Of a DNA stretch of 64,000 nt, positions 27,501 to 35,472 are shown in pieces. Origin of the DNA: Methanobacterium alkalithermotolerans (lineage in GTDB: Archaea; Methanobacteriota; Methanobacteria; Methanobacteriales; Methanobacteriaceae); the NCBI RefSeq assembly GCF_018141185.1, contig NZ_CP058560.1:1302001-1366000 (forward strand), given 5' to 3'. How positions within the stretch are numbered: position 1 is the first letter of the stretch; every line of letters starts with the position of its first letter. Below the pieces are notes generated by a model. The model worked only from the letters and a program-made list of their open reading frames with translations. It was not told where the DNA came from and searched no databases. Position numbers and translations under genes: made by a program.

Positions 27501-29055
27501 GCAGGAAACTGGCGAATACCCCAAAAAAATAGCATTCGTGCTATGGGCAACCCACACCCAACAAGACAGGGGGGTGATGGAGGCTGCAATACTATATCTA
27601 CTTGGTGTTGAACCAGTACCCGACCCGGGATTTAAATTCCATTACACTGACGTTAAACTGATAGAAGACCTTAACCGGCCAAGAATTGATGTTGTCATAA
27701 CTACCACTGCCCTATACTTAAACATGTTCCGATGCAGATTAGAGTTACTGGATAAAGCCATTAGACTTGCAGCAGGCTCTAAAGATGATAAACATCCCAA
27801 CTATGTCTGGGAAAACTCTGAAAAAATTTATCAGGCTCTTATAGAAAATGGTTTAAGTGAAGAAGAATCTAAAAAACTCTCAATGAGTAGAATATTCTCC
27901 CAGGCATCTGGAAACCATCACAATGCCATGCAACATGCACTGTTAATGAGTGACACATGGGGAGACGAAGGAAAGCTAGCAGAGACATATATTGGAACAT
28001 TTGGTCATGTATTCAATGGACTAGAAAAAGATCCAATATTTTTACCAGACCTATATACACTTGCCTTAGATGGAAGCGAAATTGCATTGTTTAGAAGAGT
28101 TACTAATGTAAATGACTTACTTGGTGATGACGACTACTATGGATACTTTGGTGGACTTGGCCTTACAATTAGAAGTATAACTGGCAATGATCCCCTGATG
28201 TGGATTATGAATGTTGAAAACCCAGCTAATCCTCGGATAGAGTCTCTAACAGAGTCTCTATGGAAAGATCTTAGAACCTCATATTTCAATCCTAGATGGA
28301 TTAAAGCGATGCAGGAACACAATTCAGCAGGCGCACGAGAACTAACACATTTCTTGAAACATATGGTTGGTTGGACTATCACTTCGCCGAACTCAGTAAC
28401 AAAAAACATGTGGGATGAGGCTTACAGTGTTTATGTAATGGATAAACACAATTTAGGCCTTAAAGACTGGTTTAACCAGAGCAATCCCTATGCTTTGGAA
28501 TCTATGTATGCACAGTTTATGGAGACCAGCCGTAAAGGGTACTGGCAGACTGATGTTGCTACGAAAACTCATCTGGCTAATGAATGGGCTAACTCCATTA
28601 TTCAAAACGGTGTATCCTGCTCTCCCCCTACCTGTTCTAATTTAGATATGGTGGAATGGGCCATGCAGTACATGGATGCGAATTTAGCTTCTCAATTTAA
28701 AGAACAGATGTTTAAGGCTACAGAGAATGTCATGTTTGCACCGGGTGGAATTGATCCTGGTGTTACACCGGGTACTCCTGGAACCACTCCAGGTACTCCT
28801 GGTGAGACTCCTGCTGGTGGTTCTAATCAGGGTAGTTCGTCTGGTCACTCTCATGAGGTTTCTGCTGAGGCTGCACAAGAATCTGCAGAATCTGCTGAAG
28901 CTGGTGAAGAGGGCGCTAAGTCCTATGAAGTTAGCACTGCTGATTCTCCATCTTCCAGTCAGGATAATTCCCTGATCTATACATTGATTGGCATTATATC
29001 TATCCTGGCTCTGGTTGGTGCGGGTTTCTACTTTGGACCTGGTAGAAGAGGTTAA
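24556..29055 (+). CDS. Exported, membrane-anchored CobN/BchH-like protein; possible ATA start at 24586
   Basis: This 1499-residue protein has an unusual layout. A signal peptide comes first (about residues 11-35: basic IRKQ, hydrophobic core, CGAVFA then ED). A prealbumin-like CarboxypepD regulatory domain covers about 45-115. A full CobN/BchH chelatase-like region covers about 150-1400 (NLGRHGTVAWLPGK, LIPPVTIAGLYGDL, TQQDRG). A Pro/Gly/Thr/Ser linker follows, then a membrane helix with a basic tail (GRRG). CobN is the cobalt-chelatase large subunit, but an extracytoplasmic one has no ATP, so cobalt or corrinoid capture is an alternative. GGAGGTGA (24574-24581) points to ATA 24586 rather than GTG 24556. 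Confidence 0.8.
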   Translation: MFINYKGGEKIRKQVILLVITFVFALTLCGAVFAEDNITPEVMQSDTPLGDLPESDDVLPEIKISGIVLDCETGEPFSNVTVKAEGNGEVLATTTTAADGKYELIFQSLLTEFTVTASHQGHKPSSTIVSPNSSESDDSNIYGTADFKLGKPKALFLFHTSIDPIFGTAVVDCDFLESDMRLIRNLPVTFTDYDLVFVDWLSGTSPNLAQIRTLMEEAIKKGIPVIVTITWTELPEGVIVANGHTNHQYIRNYWTNRASTINSRELLKYLGVEFLGLNLGELNPPVSVIKTGIYHPDTMQLFNSLEDYINWYGSIGGQKTVGILFHETDYLKGDLEAVDALIRAFENEGIKVIPYFYEHEGKPNIERFLMKDGKSAVDVIVHYKMFGWSPGCSTEDVVVSLEKLNVPVIKAQKFFGTYGEWYNGTMGLQQSAIAATVVPSERDGMFGSIVISTREQDSKYLLLPFEVTFFKPIDRQVNWVVELAISWINLRYTPNSEKKVAILYWHSPGKAEGAGAGHLDVYASLINILEALKKEGYYVGDSPLPTETDLVNLIRNQGLSIGLWAPGELENLVKNNPVIKIPLDDYMEWFNELNEAKRKEVIDMWGEPPGNIMVYENMIILPVIQFGNIILAPEPARGYTQDHGALYHSGDIPPTHQYLAFYFWLKQGFDADAAINLGRHGTVAWLPGKTGPGLDRENCWPAIVSQDIPVIYPFTVEGGESLLPIRRQVALMISHLIPPVTIAGLYGDLAVLHMKMHEYDSTYDESVKEEYRKTLIEIIRELRLHEDLNIDLDAINDFEAFMDDIHEYLHELENAFINNGLHVFGIAPEGDRLLYLVQSLLGYNFQEYLDKEFIGDHHLVDDHEMIQEKVKQLLQMVIFENKTPEEAQLAVLGSSTSKLSEYLSLAIKYSEYINQSNQEIKSLLKALSGQYITSGPSGDPVINPEVLPTGKNLYSFDPRIMPTQEAWNVAVKLVDDLIDRYMQETGEYPKKIAFVLWATHTQQDRGVMEAAILYLLGVEPVPDPGFKFHYTDVKLIEDLNRPRIDVVITTTALYLNMFRCRLELLDKAIRLAAGSKDDKHPNYVWENSEKIYQALIENGLSEEESKKLSMSRIFSQASGNHHNAMQHALLMSDTWGDEGKLAETYIGTFGHVFNGLEKDPIFLPDLYTLALDGSEIALFRRVTNVNDLLGDDDYYGYFGGLGLTIRSITGNDPLMWIMNVENPANPRIESLTESLWKDLRTSYFNPRWIKAMQEHNSAGARELTHFLKHMVGWTITSPNSVTKNMWDEAYSVYVMDKHNLGLKDWFNQSNPYALESMYAQFMETSRKGYWQTDVATKTHLANEWANSIIQNGVSCSPPTCSNLDMVEWAMQYMDANLASQFKEQMFKATENVMFAPGGIDPGVTPGTPGTTPGTPGETPAGGSNQGSSSGHSHEVSAEAAQESAESAEAGEEGAKSYEVSTADSPSSSQDNSLIYTLIGIISILALVGAGFYFGPGRRG

Positions 29056-29057
29056 AA

Positions 29058-29092
29058 TAAAATCTATTTCCCCTTTTTTTTCTTTTTTATTA
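29058..29092 (+). terminator. T-rich terminator after CobN-like gene
   Basis: Two T-runs (about 29074-29081 and 29083-29088) lie about 20 nt after the stop, without a hairpin, as is usual in archaea. Confidence 0.5.
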
Positions 29093-29181
29093 TAGGAGAA
29101 ATAAAACTGGATTATTTTTTCAGGAACTAAATTTTAAAAATAAATAATAGAATTAATATTTTCTAGAAAAAAAAATATTGT

Positions 29182-29757
29182 TCACAGTACTCCCTTGGTA
29201 CTGGGTATCATATCATGCTCCACTGTAACTGCCTCTTTAAGTGCACGGGCGAGCGATTTAAATAATGCTTCAATCTGATGGTGGTCGTTTTCTCCTTCAA
29301 GCTTTGCATTTATATTGATGCCACCATTTTGAGCAAAAGATTTAAGAAAATGGGATACATTCTCGGTGGATAAATCACCCACCTTCTGTTTTTTAAATTC
29401 CATATCCAGCACGCAGTAGCTGCGGCCACTTATATCCACTGCCACGGTGGCCAGGGCCTCATCCATGGGAATTATGGCATGGGCCATTCTTCTTATGCCT
29501 TTTTTATCTCCTAATGCTTTTTTAAAGACTTCTCCTAAAAGCAGGCCTACATCTTCCACCGTATGGTGGTCATCCACCCCTACATCACCCTGGGCTTTTA
29601 CCTTTAAATCAAAAAAACCGTGCCGGGCAAAGGACTCCAGCATGTGGTTAAAAAACTCCACCCCGGTATCTATATGGTATTCACCTTTACCATCCACATT
29701 GAGCATAATCTGGATATCGGTTTCCGAGGTCTTACGACTCATCTTTTTTTTTCTCAT
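29182..29757 (-). CDS. hisB: Imidazoleglycerol-phosphate dehydratase
   Basis: This enzyme of histidine synthesis makes imidazole-acetol phosphate. It has the duplicated metal-binding signatures DDHHTVEDVG and ENDHHQIEALFKSLA, plus FFNHMLESFARHG near residue 35. 191 residues, the usual monofunctional archaeal length. ATG 29757 overlaps the stop of the upstream ferredoxin gene by four bases (ATGA). This favours it over Met6 and implies translational coupling. No other his genes are nearby. Confidence 0.95.
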   Translation of the reverse strand: MRKKKMSRKTSETDIQIMLNVDGKGEYHIDTGVEFFNHMLESFARHGFFDLKVKAQGDVGVDDHHTVEDVGLLLGEVFKKALGDKKGIRRMAHAIIPMDEALATVAVDISGRSYCVLDMEFKKQKVGDLSTENVSHFLKSFAQNGGININAKLEGENDHHQIEALFKSLARALKEAVTVEHDMIPSTKGVL

Positions 29758-29957
29758 CTTTTACCATCTCTTATGATTTCAATGGCCCCTACCGGGCACT
29801 TGGCAGCACATATGGTGCATACATGGCAGAATTCTAAATTATCGGCCTGGGCTTTTTTGGATCTGCGATCCACATGCCAGATCTGCCCCCCCTTGGGACA
29901 CTCTGTTACGCATATTCCACAACCGGTGCACTTTTTTCGGTCTACTTTAATCTGCAT
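29754..29957 (-). CDS. Two-cluster 4Fe-4S ferredoxin
   Basis: This 67-residue ferredoxin has two C-x2-C-x2-C-x3-C-P motifs: CTGCGICVTECP and CHVCTICAAKCP. About 19 residues lie between clusters, longer than in the simplest clostridial type and similar to small subunits of formylmethanofuran dehydrogenase (FwdG-like; family resemblance only). It lies between modE and hisB on the same strand and overlaps hisB by ATGA. A palindromic element covers about 20-50 nt upstream of its start. Confidence 0.87.
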   Translation of the reverse strand: MQIKVDRKKCTGCGICVTECPKGGQIWHVDRRSKKAQADNLEFCHVCTICAAKCPVGAIEIIRDGKR

Positions 29958-29976
29958 GAATATACCTCTTTTTTTG

Positions 29977-30006
29977 ATAAGTTATAACTGATAACTTATA
30001 AGTTAT
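29977..30006. promoter_or_regulatory. Palindromic element upstream of the ferredoxin gene, shared with parA
   Basis: ATAAGTTAT (29977-29985) and ATAACTTAT (29991-29999) form an inverted repeat with 5-nt spacing. ATAACTTATAAGTTAT (29991-30006) is a perfect 16-bp palindrome identical to 12832-12847. The block falls between the modE stop and the ferredoxin start and would overlap the ferredoxin transcription start if taaaaatataatta (about 30010-30023) is its TATA. Neighbouring ModE is one candidate ligand. Confidence 0.55.
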
Positions 30007-30012
30007 AATTAA

Positions 30013-30708
30013 TTATATTTTTATAACCCGGGGTGAAGTGGCTTTAAAACCAGCAAAAACCTGACTACCTAAATCCAGATTAAGTTTTTCCCAGGAATAA
30101 GGAGTAATATCCACTAAAAGCGCGACATTATTCCCTAAATCTAATTTAATCCGGACCATCTTATTTTTAAGTTCCATGCCCACTATCTTTCCCGGTAGTA
30201 TATTACGTACACTGGACTCCTGCAGTTCCAACATGATAAAAATATCCTCAGGACTTAATAAAATCAGGGCCTGATCTCCAATCTTCAGATCATCAGATAG
30301 GGGCAGCATAACTTCATGATTCCCTACCTGCATACCCATCACCTGATTTTCTTCATCCCGGGTAATGATATGACCTTCAATTTCATTCAAATGGCTGTGT
30401 TTTTGCAGAATTTCATTCAGTTTCTGGTATTCTTTAATAATCAACTTTCCGGTGGGGGCAAGTTGGCTAGCACCACCTCCACCTTTACCTCCCCTCTGGG
30501 TGTGAACCACTGGTGAACCTACCACCTTCTCCATAATTTCTATATATTTCAGGGCAGTACGATAGGGTACCTGTGTCTGTTGGGAGGCTTGCCTTATGGA
30601 GCCACAGCTATCTATTTTTTTTAGAAGATTGAATTTTTTATCATCAATTAATAGATAATGGTTATCTATTTCCAGTTGATATTCTGGCTGGTCCCTTACA
30701 TTTGCCAT
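30013..30708 (-). CDS. ModE-family molybdate/tungstate-responsive regulator
   Basis: This is a DNA-binding regulator with an N-terminal LysR-type winged helix (about residues 20-85: LLKKIDSCGSIRQASQQ, YRTALKYIEIME). A glycine-rich turn, GGKGGGGASQLAPTG, is typical of ModE. Two C-terminal Mop/TOBE-like oxyanion-binding modules follow (about 105-160 and 165-230). 231 residues. GGAG precedes ATG 30708 by 8 nt. No molybdate or tungstate transporter is in the window. The palindrome just downstream may be its own or another regulator's site. Confidence 0.88.
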   Translation of the reverse strand: MANVRDQPEYQLEIDNHYLLIDDKKFNLLKKIDSCGSIRQASQQTQVPYRTALKYIEIMEKVVGSPVVHTQRGGKGGGGASQLAPTGKLIIKEYQKLNEILQKHSHLNEIEGHIITRDEENQVMGMQVGNHEVMLPLSDDLKIGDQALILLSPEDIFIMLELQESSVRNILPGKIVGMELKNKMVRIKLDLGNNVALLVDITPYSWEKLNLDLGSQVFAGFKATSPRVIKI

Positions 30709-30800
30709 AAGATGTCTCCTAAAAATATGGTATGTACTAAAAAGTAATTAAATATTTAGCATTAAGCCGGGATAAAAAATTTTAATCTTTATCAATCCAC

Positions 30801-32372
30801 TTATTCTGATGCAAATCTATCAATAACCTGCATAATACGTTCTAAAAAACCAGATAATGGTCCGGTTTTTCGGGCAACCTTACGTAATAAACGCACATCC
30901 CTTTTTTCAAAACCCCTCAACAGCAAAAGAGACAGGATGTATACTACTGGAGCGATGATAACTGCCAGCAGGAGCCCCAGCAGGGTCTGGGGTAAAAAGA
31001 ATATTGCTGCGCCCATAACCAGCGATGCTCCAATTATTTTACCAAAGGCCCTGAAAGGAGGATTAATTTTAGTTATTTTATAAGTCTGGAAGAGTATGGC
31101 CAGCATGATAATGAATGCGGCAATGGTGGTGGCCAGTGCTGCTCCTTCAATACCATAAACCGGCACCAGAGCCAGGTTCAAGGCCAGGTTCAATCCGGCC
31201 CCAGCTATGAGGATATACATGGGGTGGCGGGGGTAGCCAATACCCTGCACAATACTGGAAGCCACCATAAAAAGGGTGTAAAAGGTCATCCCAATAACCA
31301 GGATACTCAGTGCACCAGAACCAGCTGTAAACTCACTACCAAATAATTGTCCCAGTATGGGCTGGGAGAAAAGGGCAATTCCCACACACATAGGCAGCAC
31401 CAGTAAAATAACCATACGATAGGACTGCACCATATAGGTGGTTAAAAGTTCCCTATCCTTAAGGGCAAATGCTTCTGATGCTGCTGGTAAAACAGCAGTG
31501 GCCACAGAAAGTGATATTACCAGAGGTAACCTGGCTAAAGGATCAGCGGCAGTATAATAACCAATATCCTGTAAGGCCATATAAACTCCCATTACAAAAA
31601 TCCCAATATCATAAATGGCCATTTCCGATAGGGCGGTGATTATAACGGGAATAGAAAAGCTAAGTAGGATCTTAATTAAACCCAGCTCCTGGCGGAAACT
31701 AAAACGGTGTTCCGGATCTATTTCTGGTAAGTACTTCCAGAGATATTTTTTAAATATGATATAAGCACTAAGGGCTGAAGCTGCAAATCCTATGGCTGTT
31801 CCTAAAACTGCTCCCGCAGCATAAAAACCAGCCATAACCAGCACCACGGCAAAGGTGATCATAAATACCTGTTCTACTGCCCGGGTGGCCACAATGTATT
31901 CCATTTTATATAAACCCTGGAAAGCGCCCCGGAAGGCCCCTACAATCACACTAAAGGGGGTGATAAGGGCCACAGCTTGCAGGGGATAAGCCACCAGTGG
32001 CTTTCCAAAGACTTCATTGGCCAGCCAGGGAGCACTAAAAAACATTACTATGGAAAAAAAGATCCCCAGAAAAATCATAAGTTTTAAGGAAGTAAATACC
32101 ACCTGACGGGCCATCTGATCTTCACCCAGGGCCTTATGTTCTGCCACGTATTTGGCTATAGCAGGGGGCAGGCCTCCTGCAGACAATATCTGGAATATTC
32201 CCTGAAAAGGAAGAGTTAAACCCAACAAACCATACCCCTGGGGACCTAAAAGTTGGCCCATGAGCATACGATAAATGTAACCTCCGAAACGGAAAATGAG
32301 GTTACTGATAATGATAAGGAAACTTCCCTTAACCAGTTTAGAGCTAGCACTTGAACCATTAGATGAAGACAT
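30801..32372 (-). CDS. Polysaccharide flippase (MOP/Wzx-like)
   Basis: This 523-residue integral membrane protein has about 14 helices and matches the oligosaccharide flippase branch of the MOP/MATE superfamily. The N-terminus KGSFLIIISNLIFRFGGYIY and LLGPQGYGLLGLTLPF are typical. It would move lipid-linked glycans across the membrane. ATG 32372 is chosen because GGTGAT lies 4 nt upstream; the longer GTG frame at 32381 starts inside that site. It might work with the polymerase-like gene at 16.7 kb (inference). Confidence 0.85.
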   Translation of the reverse strand: MSSSNGSSASSKLVKGSFLIIISNLIFRFGGYIYRMLMGQLLGPQGYGLLGLTLPFQGIFQILSAGGLPPAIAKYVAEHKALGEDQMARQVVFTSLKLMIFLGIFFSIVMFFSAPWLANEVFGKPLVAYPLQAVALITPFSVIVGAFRGAFQGLYKMEYIVATRAVEQVFMITFAVVLVMAGFYAAGAVLGTAIGFAASALSAYIIFKKYLWKYLPEIDPEHRFSFRQELGLIKILLSFSIPVIITALSEMAIYDIGIFVMGVYMALQDIGYYTAADPLARLPLVISLSVATAVLPAASEAFALKDRELLTTYMVQSYRMVILLVLPMCVGIALFSQPILGQLFGSEFTAGSGALSILVIGMTFYTLFMVASSIVQGIGYPRHPMYILIAGAGLNLALNLALVPVYGIEGAALATTIAAFIIMLAILFQTYKITKINPPFRAFGKIIGASLVMGAAIFFLPQTLLGLLLAVIIAPVVYILSLLLLRGFEKRDVRLLRKVARKTGPLSGFLERIMQVIDRFASE

Positions 32373-32526
32373 TATAATCACCGCTAATATGAAAGAATAA
32401 CCAGTATTTTATAAAAACAAAAATATCAGGTGAATTAGATATTATTTAGAATAATAGCTTATATACTTAATTCCTTAAAAAGATTAGAATAGCAAATTAT
32501 GGCCCTATTTTATAAAAAAAATTTAA

Positions 32527-33126
32527 TTAAGGGGCTTCCCCTCCACCATATCTCTTCAGGTAACGGCTAAACATATTAACTGTTTTTTTAAGTGTTCGGA
32601 AACCCTCTTTATCCTCTTTTAATCCTTCTAATGTGTCCTGAGACCATAAACACGCCCCTAAATTAGCACCAAAAGAACCCCCACTTACGGGTATCATACC
32701 GGAGAGGATGTAATAGGTGTGAATCTGCTGGATGGCTAATTCCTGACCACCAGAGCGATCTCCCCCTACGGCGATAGCCATTCCTATTTTGCCCCGGAGT
32801 GAATCATAGTCTTCTGCTCCCAGAGCCCGGCATCGATCCATGATGGCCTTTAACTGAGCACTGATAGCACCATTGTACATGGGACTGGCCATTATTATAC
32901 CGTCTGCTTCTTTTAAAAGTTCAAAAACAGGTACCATATCGTCTTTCAGGACGCACTCCTTATTTTTCAGGCAGTAGTCGCAGTGGCGGCAGGGACCTAT
33001 GTTTTTACCTCTAACTGGGAAAAATTCAGTTTCAAAACCTTTTTCTTCCAGCTGGGCTAATGCATTTTTTAAGGCGTAATCCGTGGCTTTTTTTCTTGGA
33101 CTTCCACATATTCCTACTATTTTCAT
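32527..33126 (-). CDS. Iron-sulfur flavoprotein of the Isf / NADPH-dependent FMN reductase family
   Basis: The flavodoxin-like fold starts MKIVGICGSPRKK (FMN phosphate loop) and includes ASPMYNGAISAQLKAIMDR. The compact cluster motif C-x2-C-x2-C-x5-C (CRHCDYCLKNKEC, about residues 46-58) is diagnostic of archaeal Isf, which binds one 4Fe-4S and FMN and reduces O2 or peroxide in methanogens. 199 residues. It lies 25 nt downstream of the frameshifted lipoprotein on the same strand. Confidence 0.85.
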   Translation of the reverse strand: MKIVGICGSPRKKATDYALKNALAQLEEKGFETEFFPVRGKNIGPCRHCDYCLKNKECVLKDDMVPVFELLKEADGIIMASPMYNGAISAQLKAIMDRCRALGAEDYDSLRGKIGMAIAVGGDRSGGQELAIQQIHTYYILSGMIPVSGGSFGANLGACLWSQDTLEGLKEDKEGFRTLKKTVNMFSRYLKRYGGGEAP

Positions 33127-33151
33127 GAAAAAACTTCCTTTAGATATAATT

Positions 33152-33606
33152 TCAAAGTTTATTGATATAATAAGCTATTTCCTGTTCTATTTCATTTTTA
33201 TTAGGATTTCCTAATTGATCCATCCAGTTTATAGCATACCATTTATTATTTTTCTCAAAGCGCAGTATTCCATTAAATTTAACCGGAGTATTATCTTCAT
33301 AAAGAAGGTAGTAAGTATTGTAGTAGGCGGTAATTCCAGCTATCTGAGTAGTACCATAATCTTCAAGCTTACTGTATCCTGTTTCATTGTATATTTCCAG
33401 GTCATTTATTTCTGCTTCAGCTTTAGCTTCATTTAAAGATTCTATAAACGCCCCCTGGTTAAAACTTCCACGGACCACTCTCCATTAAACTCACTACGGT
33501 AACCCATTTCTGTTTCAGTTCTTTGCAACTTATCCGGGCTGTCAGATACACATCCGGATAGTGATACTATACTCAGTATGAGCAAAAAAATGATAAGATT
33601 TTTCAT
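33152..33606 (-). pseudogene. Small lipoprotein gene broken by a one-base frameshift
   Basis: ATG 33606 opens a lipoprotein signal peptide (MKNLIIFLLILSIVSLSGC) that continues through EFNGEWSVEVLTRG and then meets a stop. The remaining 100 codons (AFIESLNEAKAEAE to the end at 33152) are open in another frame. One extra G in the G5 run (C5 at 33451-33455 on the plus strand) joins them into a 151-residue protein. Function unknown; it resembles small archaeal surface lipoproteins. Either a real frameshift or a homopolymer undercall. Confidence 0.75.
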
Positions 33607-33695
33607 GATACGTGTAACTCCTTGAGGATGATTGATAGTTATGATGATTTTTTTTATTTTGTTACTTAAATTATTTTATACTGGCTTTTTGATTA

Positions 33696-35270
33696 TCATT
33701 TTTCAGGGAATGTGGCATCCTGGGCCTGGTATTTTTGAAGCAATTCCCGTTCTTCCTCCTTTTTAGGGAACATGAAAAAGATTAACGCCCCTCCCAGGAG
33801 AATGGCCAGTATACCCGCCAGGTGGGCCCAGTGCTCCCCGGCCAGGAAAGAATTTTTAGCAGCATTCATGATAGGGGTGGCATATTCAGGATATCTGCGG
33901 GCCAGTTCCTGGGCACTGGAAAATGATTTTTGCAGGGTGGCCACCACACTGGCTGATATCTGTGCTTCCTTCTCCGGGGGCAGGCCACTGATTTCTTGGG
34001 CAAAGGACCGGGCATATCCGGCGGTGAGTAACGCCCCGAATATAGAGGTCATAATGGCCCCTCCTAAATCCCGCTGTAAATCAGCAGTACCAGAGGCCAT
34101 ACCCACCCTTTGAACTGGAACCGAACCAGTGAGAGAATGGGATGCAGGGGTACCGGCCAAACCCACTCCAATACCAATAAGGGCATAGGTTAAACCCACC
34201 ATCCAGTAGGGTATCCCTTCTTTCCATAAAAAGAGCATGGTTAAAAAACCTAAAAGACAGAAAAAGTAGCCGGATAAGAGGGTGAAACGAGATCCATGAG
34301 AGTCCACCAGCTTAGCCGATTGGGGAGCAACCACCACCATGAACACCACCGCGGGCAAAATGGCCACCCCTGCTTCCAGGGTAGAGTAAGCCAATACATT
34401 CTGCAGATACTGCTGGCCAATATACATGGCCCCCATCAGGGACCCGAAGACGATTATCCCTGCTGTGGCCGCCACCCAGAATATACGCCGGCTGGCAACT
34501 TTCAAATCAAATAAAGGATTTTTAACCCTTTTCTGGCGGATGATGAAGAATAATCCAGTAGCCAGGGTTATAACCACCAGTATCAATGCCAGGTTCAGTT
34601 CCTGGGGTACGGGAAGCAGGTTAATGGCCAGTACCAGTGTTCCCAGCATGATAAGTGATAGCAAACCCCCCAGATTATCCACCGGAGCAGTGGTTTCATT
34701 CACATGGGAGGGAATATATTTCCAGGACATTAATATGGCTATAAACGCCAGAGGTAAGGTTATTAAAAAAACCGATCCCCATGGACGGAAAAGCAATAAA
34801 TATCCAGAGATTATTGGTCCTAATGAGGCAATAGCCGCCCCCACACCGGACCATAAGGCAATGGACCTGGTCTGAGCATAACCTGTCCATAAAGCAGCAA
34901 TCAATGCTAAAGTGGTGGGAAAAGCCATTCCGGCAGCTAAACCACCTATTATGCGGGCTAAAATTAAAATTTCGATGGTGGGGGCAAAACCAGCCAGTAT
35001 AGAAGCAGGAATGGCCAGTATGGTTCCAGCTAGAAGCATCAGTTTCCTTCCATGACGGTCCCCAATTGCCCCGAACCACAGTACTGAGGCGGCCAATCCC
35101 AGAGAGTAACCCACTGCCACCAGGTTCAGGTGTATCTGGGAAGTATCAAAAGCCAATCCTATGGACGGCAGGGCCACATTGGCCACAGAAAGATTTAAAT
35201 TAGCTACAGCTGCCACCAGAATAAGAGTGGCCAGTACCACTGTACCGGGGTTATCTACTTGCTTTTCCAT
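33696..35270 (-). CDS. MFS drug/proton antiporter, DHA2 (14-TM) type
   Basis: This 524-residue exporter has about 14 hydrophobic helices. MFS hallmarks include GAIGDRHGRKLMLLAG in the loop after helix 2 and ARIIGGLAAGMAFPTT in helix 4 (motif B region), with GLGVGLAGTPAS-like GIGVGLAGTPAS as antiporter motif C. A polar C-terminal tail ends in a helix and KKEEER. It likely exports small hydrophobic compounds; the substrate is unknown. GGAG lies 7 nt before ATG 35270. Confidence 0.85.
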   Translation of the reverse strand: MEKQVDNPGTVVLATLILVAAVANLNLSVANVALPSIGLAFDTSQIHLNLVAVGYSLGLAASVLWFGAIGDRHGRKLMLLAGTILAIPASILAGFAPTIEILILARIIGGLAAGMAFPTTLALIAALWTGYAQTRSIALWSGVGAAIASLGPIISGYLLLFRPWGSVFLITLPLAFIAILMSWKYIPSHVNETTAPVDNLGGLLSLIMLGTLVLAINLLPVPQELNLALILVVITLATGLFFIIRQKRVKNPLFDLKVASRRIFWVAATAGIIVFGSLMGAMYIGQQYLQNVLAYSTLEAGVAILPAVVFMVVVAPQSAKLVDSHGSRFTLLSGYFFCLLGFLTMLFLWKEGIPYWMVGLTYALIGIGVGLAGTPASHSLTGSVPVQRVGMASGTADLQRDLGGAIMTSIFGALLTAGYARSFAQEISGLPPEKEAQISASVVATLQKSFSSAQELARRYPEYATPIMNAAKNSFLAGEHWAHLAGILAILLGGALIFFMFPKKEEERELLQKYQAQDATFPEK

Positions 35271-35415
35271 CTTCAGACTCCTTTCTATAATTTTAATTAG
35301 GAATGATTTACAGATTATATATTCATATAAATGATTTTCTGATTATTAAGTATTGGGAATTACTCCCGGGCCTAATTCAGCATAGTCAATTGTAAGTTAA
35401 AGGAGAAAAAAATAA

Positions 35416-35472
35416 ATGAAACCCTGGATTTGCAATCCTGCTGGCTTTAATCATATTATGTGGGGGATGTAG
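35416..35472 (+). CDS. 18-codon upstream ORF (leader peptide candidate) before the antiporter
   Basis: ATG 35416 opens an 18-residue peptide, MKPWICNPAGFNHIMWGM, ending at TAG 35470-35472, directly next to the TTG start of the antiporter. GGAG lies 10 nt upstream. The abutting arrangement could couple translation of the two. There is no independent support that it is made. Confidence 0.35.
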   Translation: MKPWICNPAGFNHIMWGM

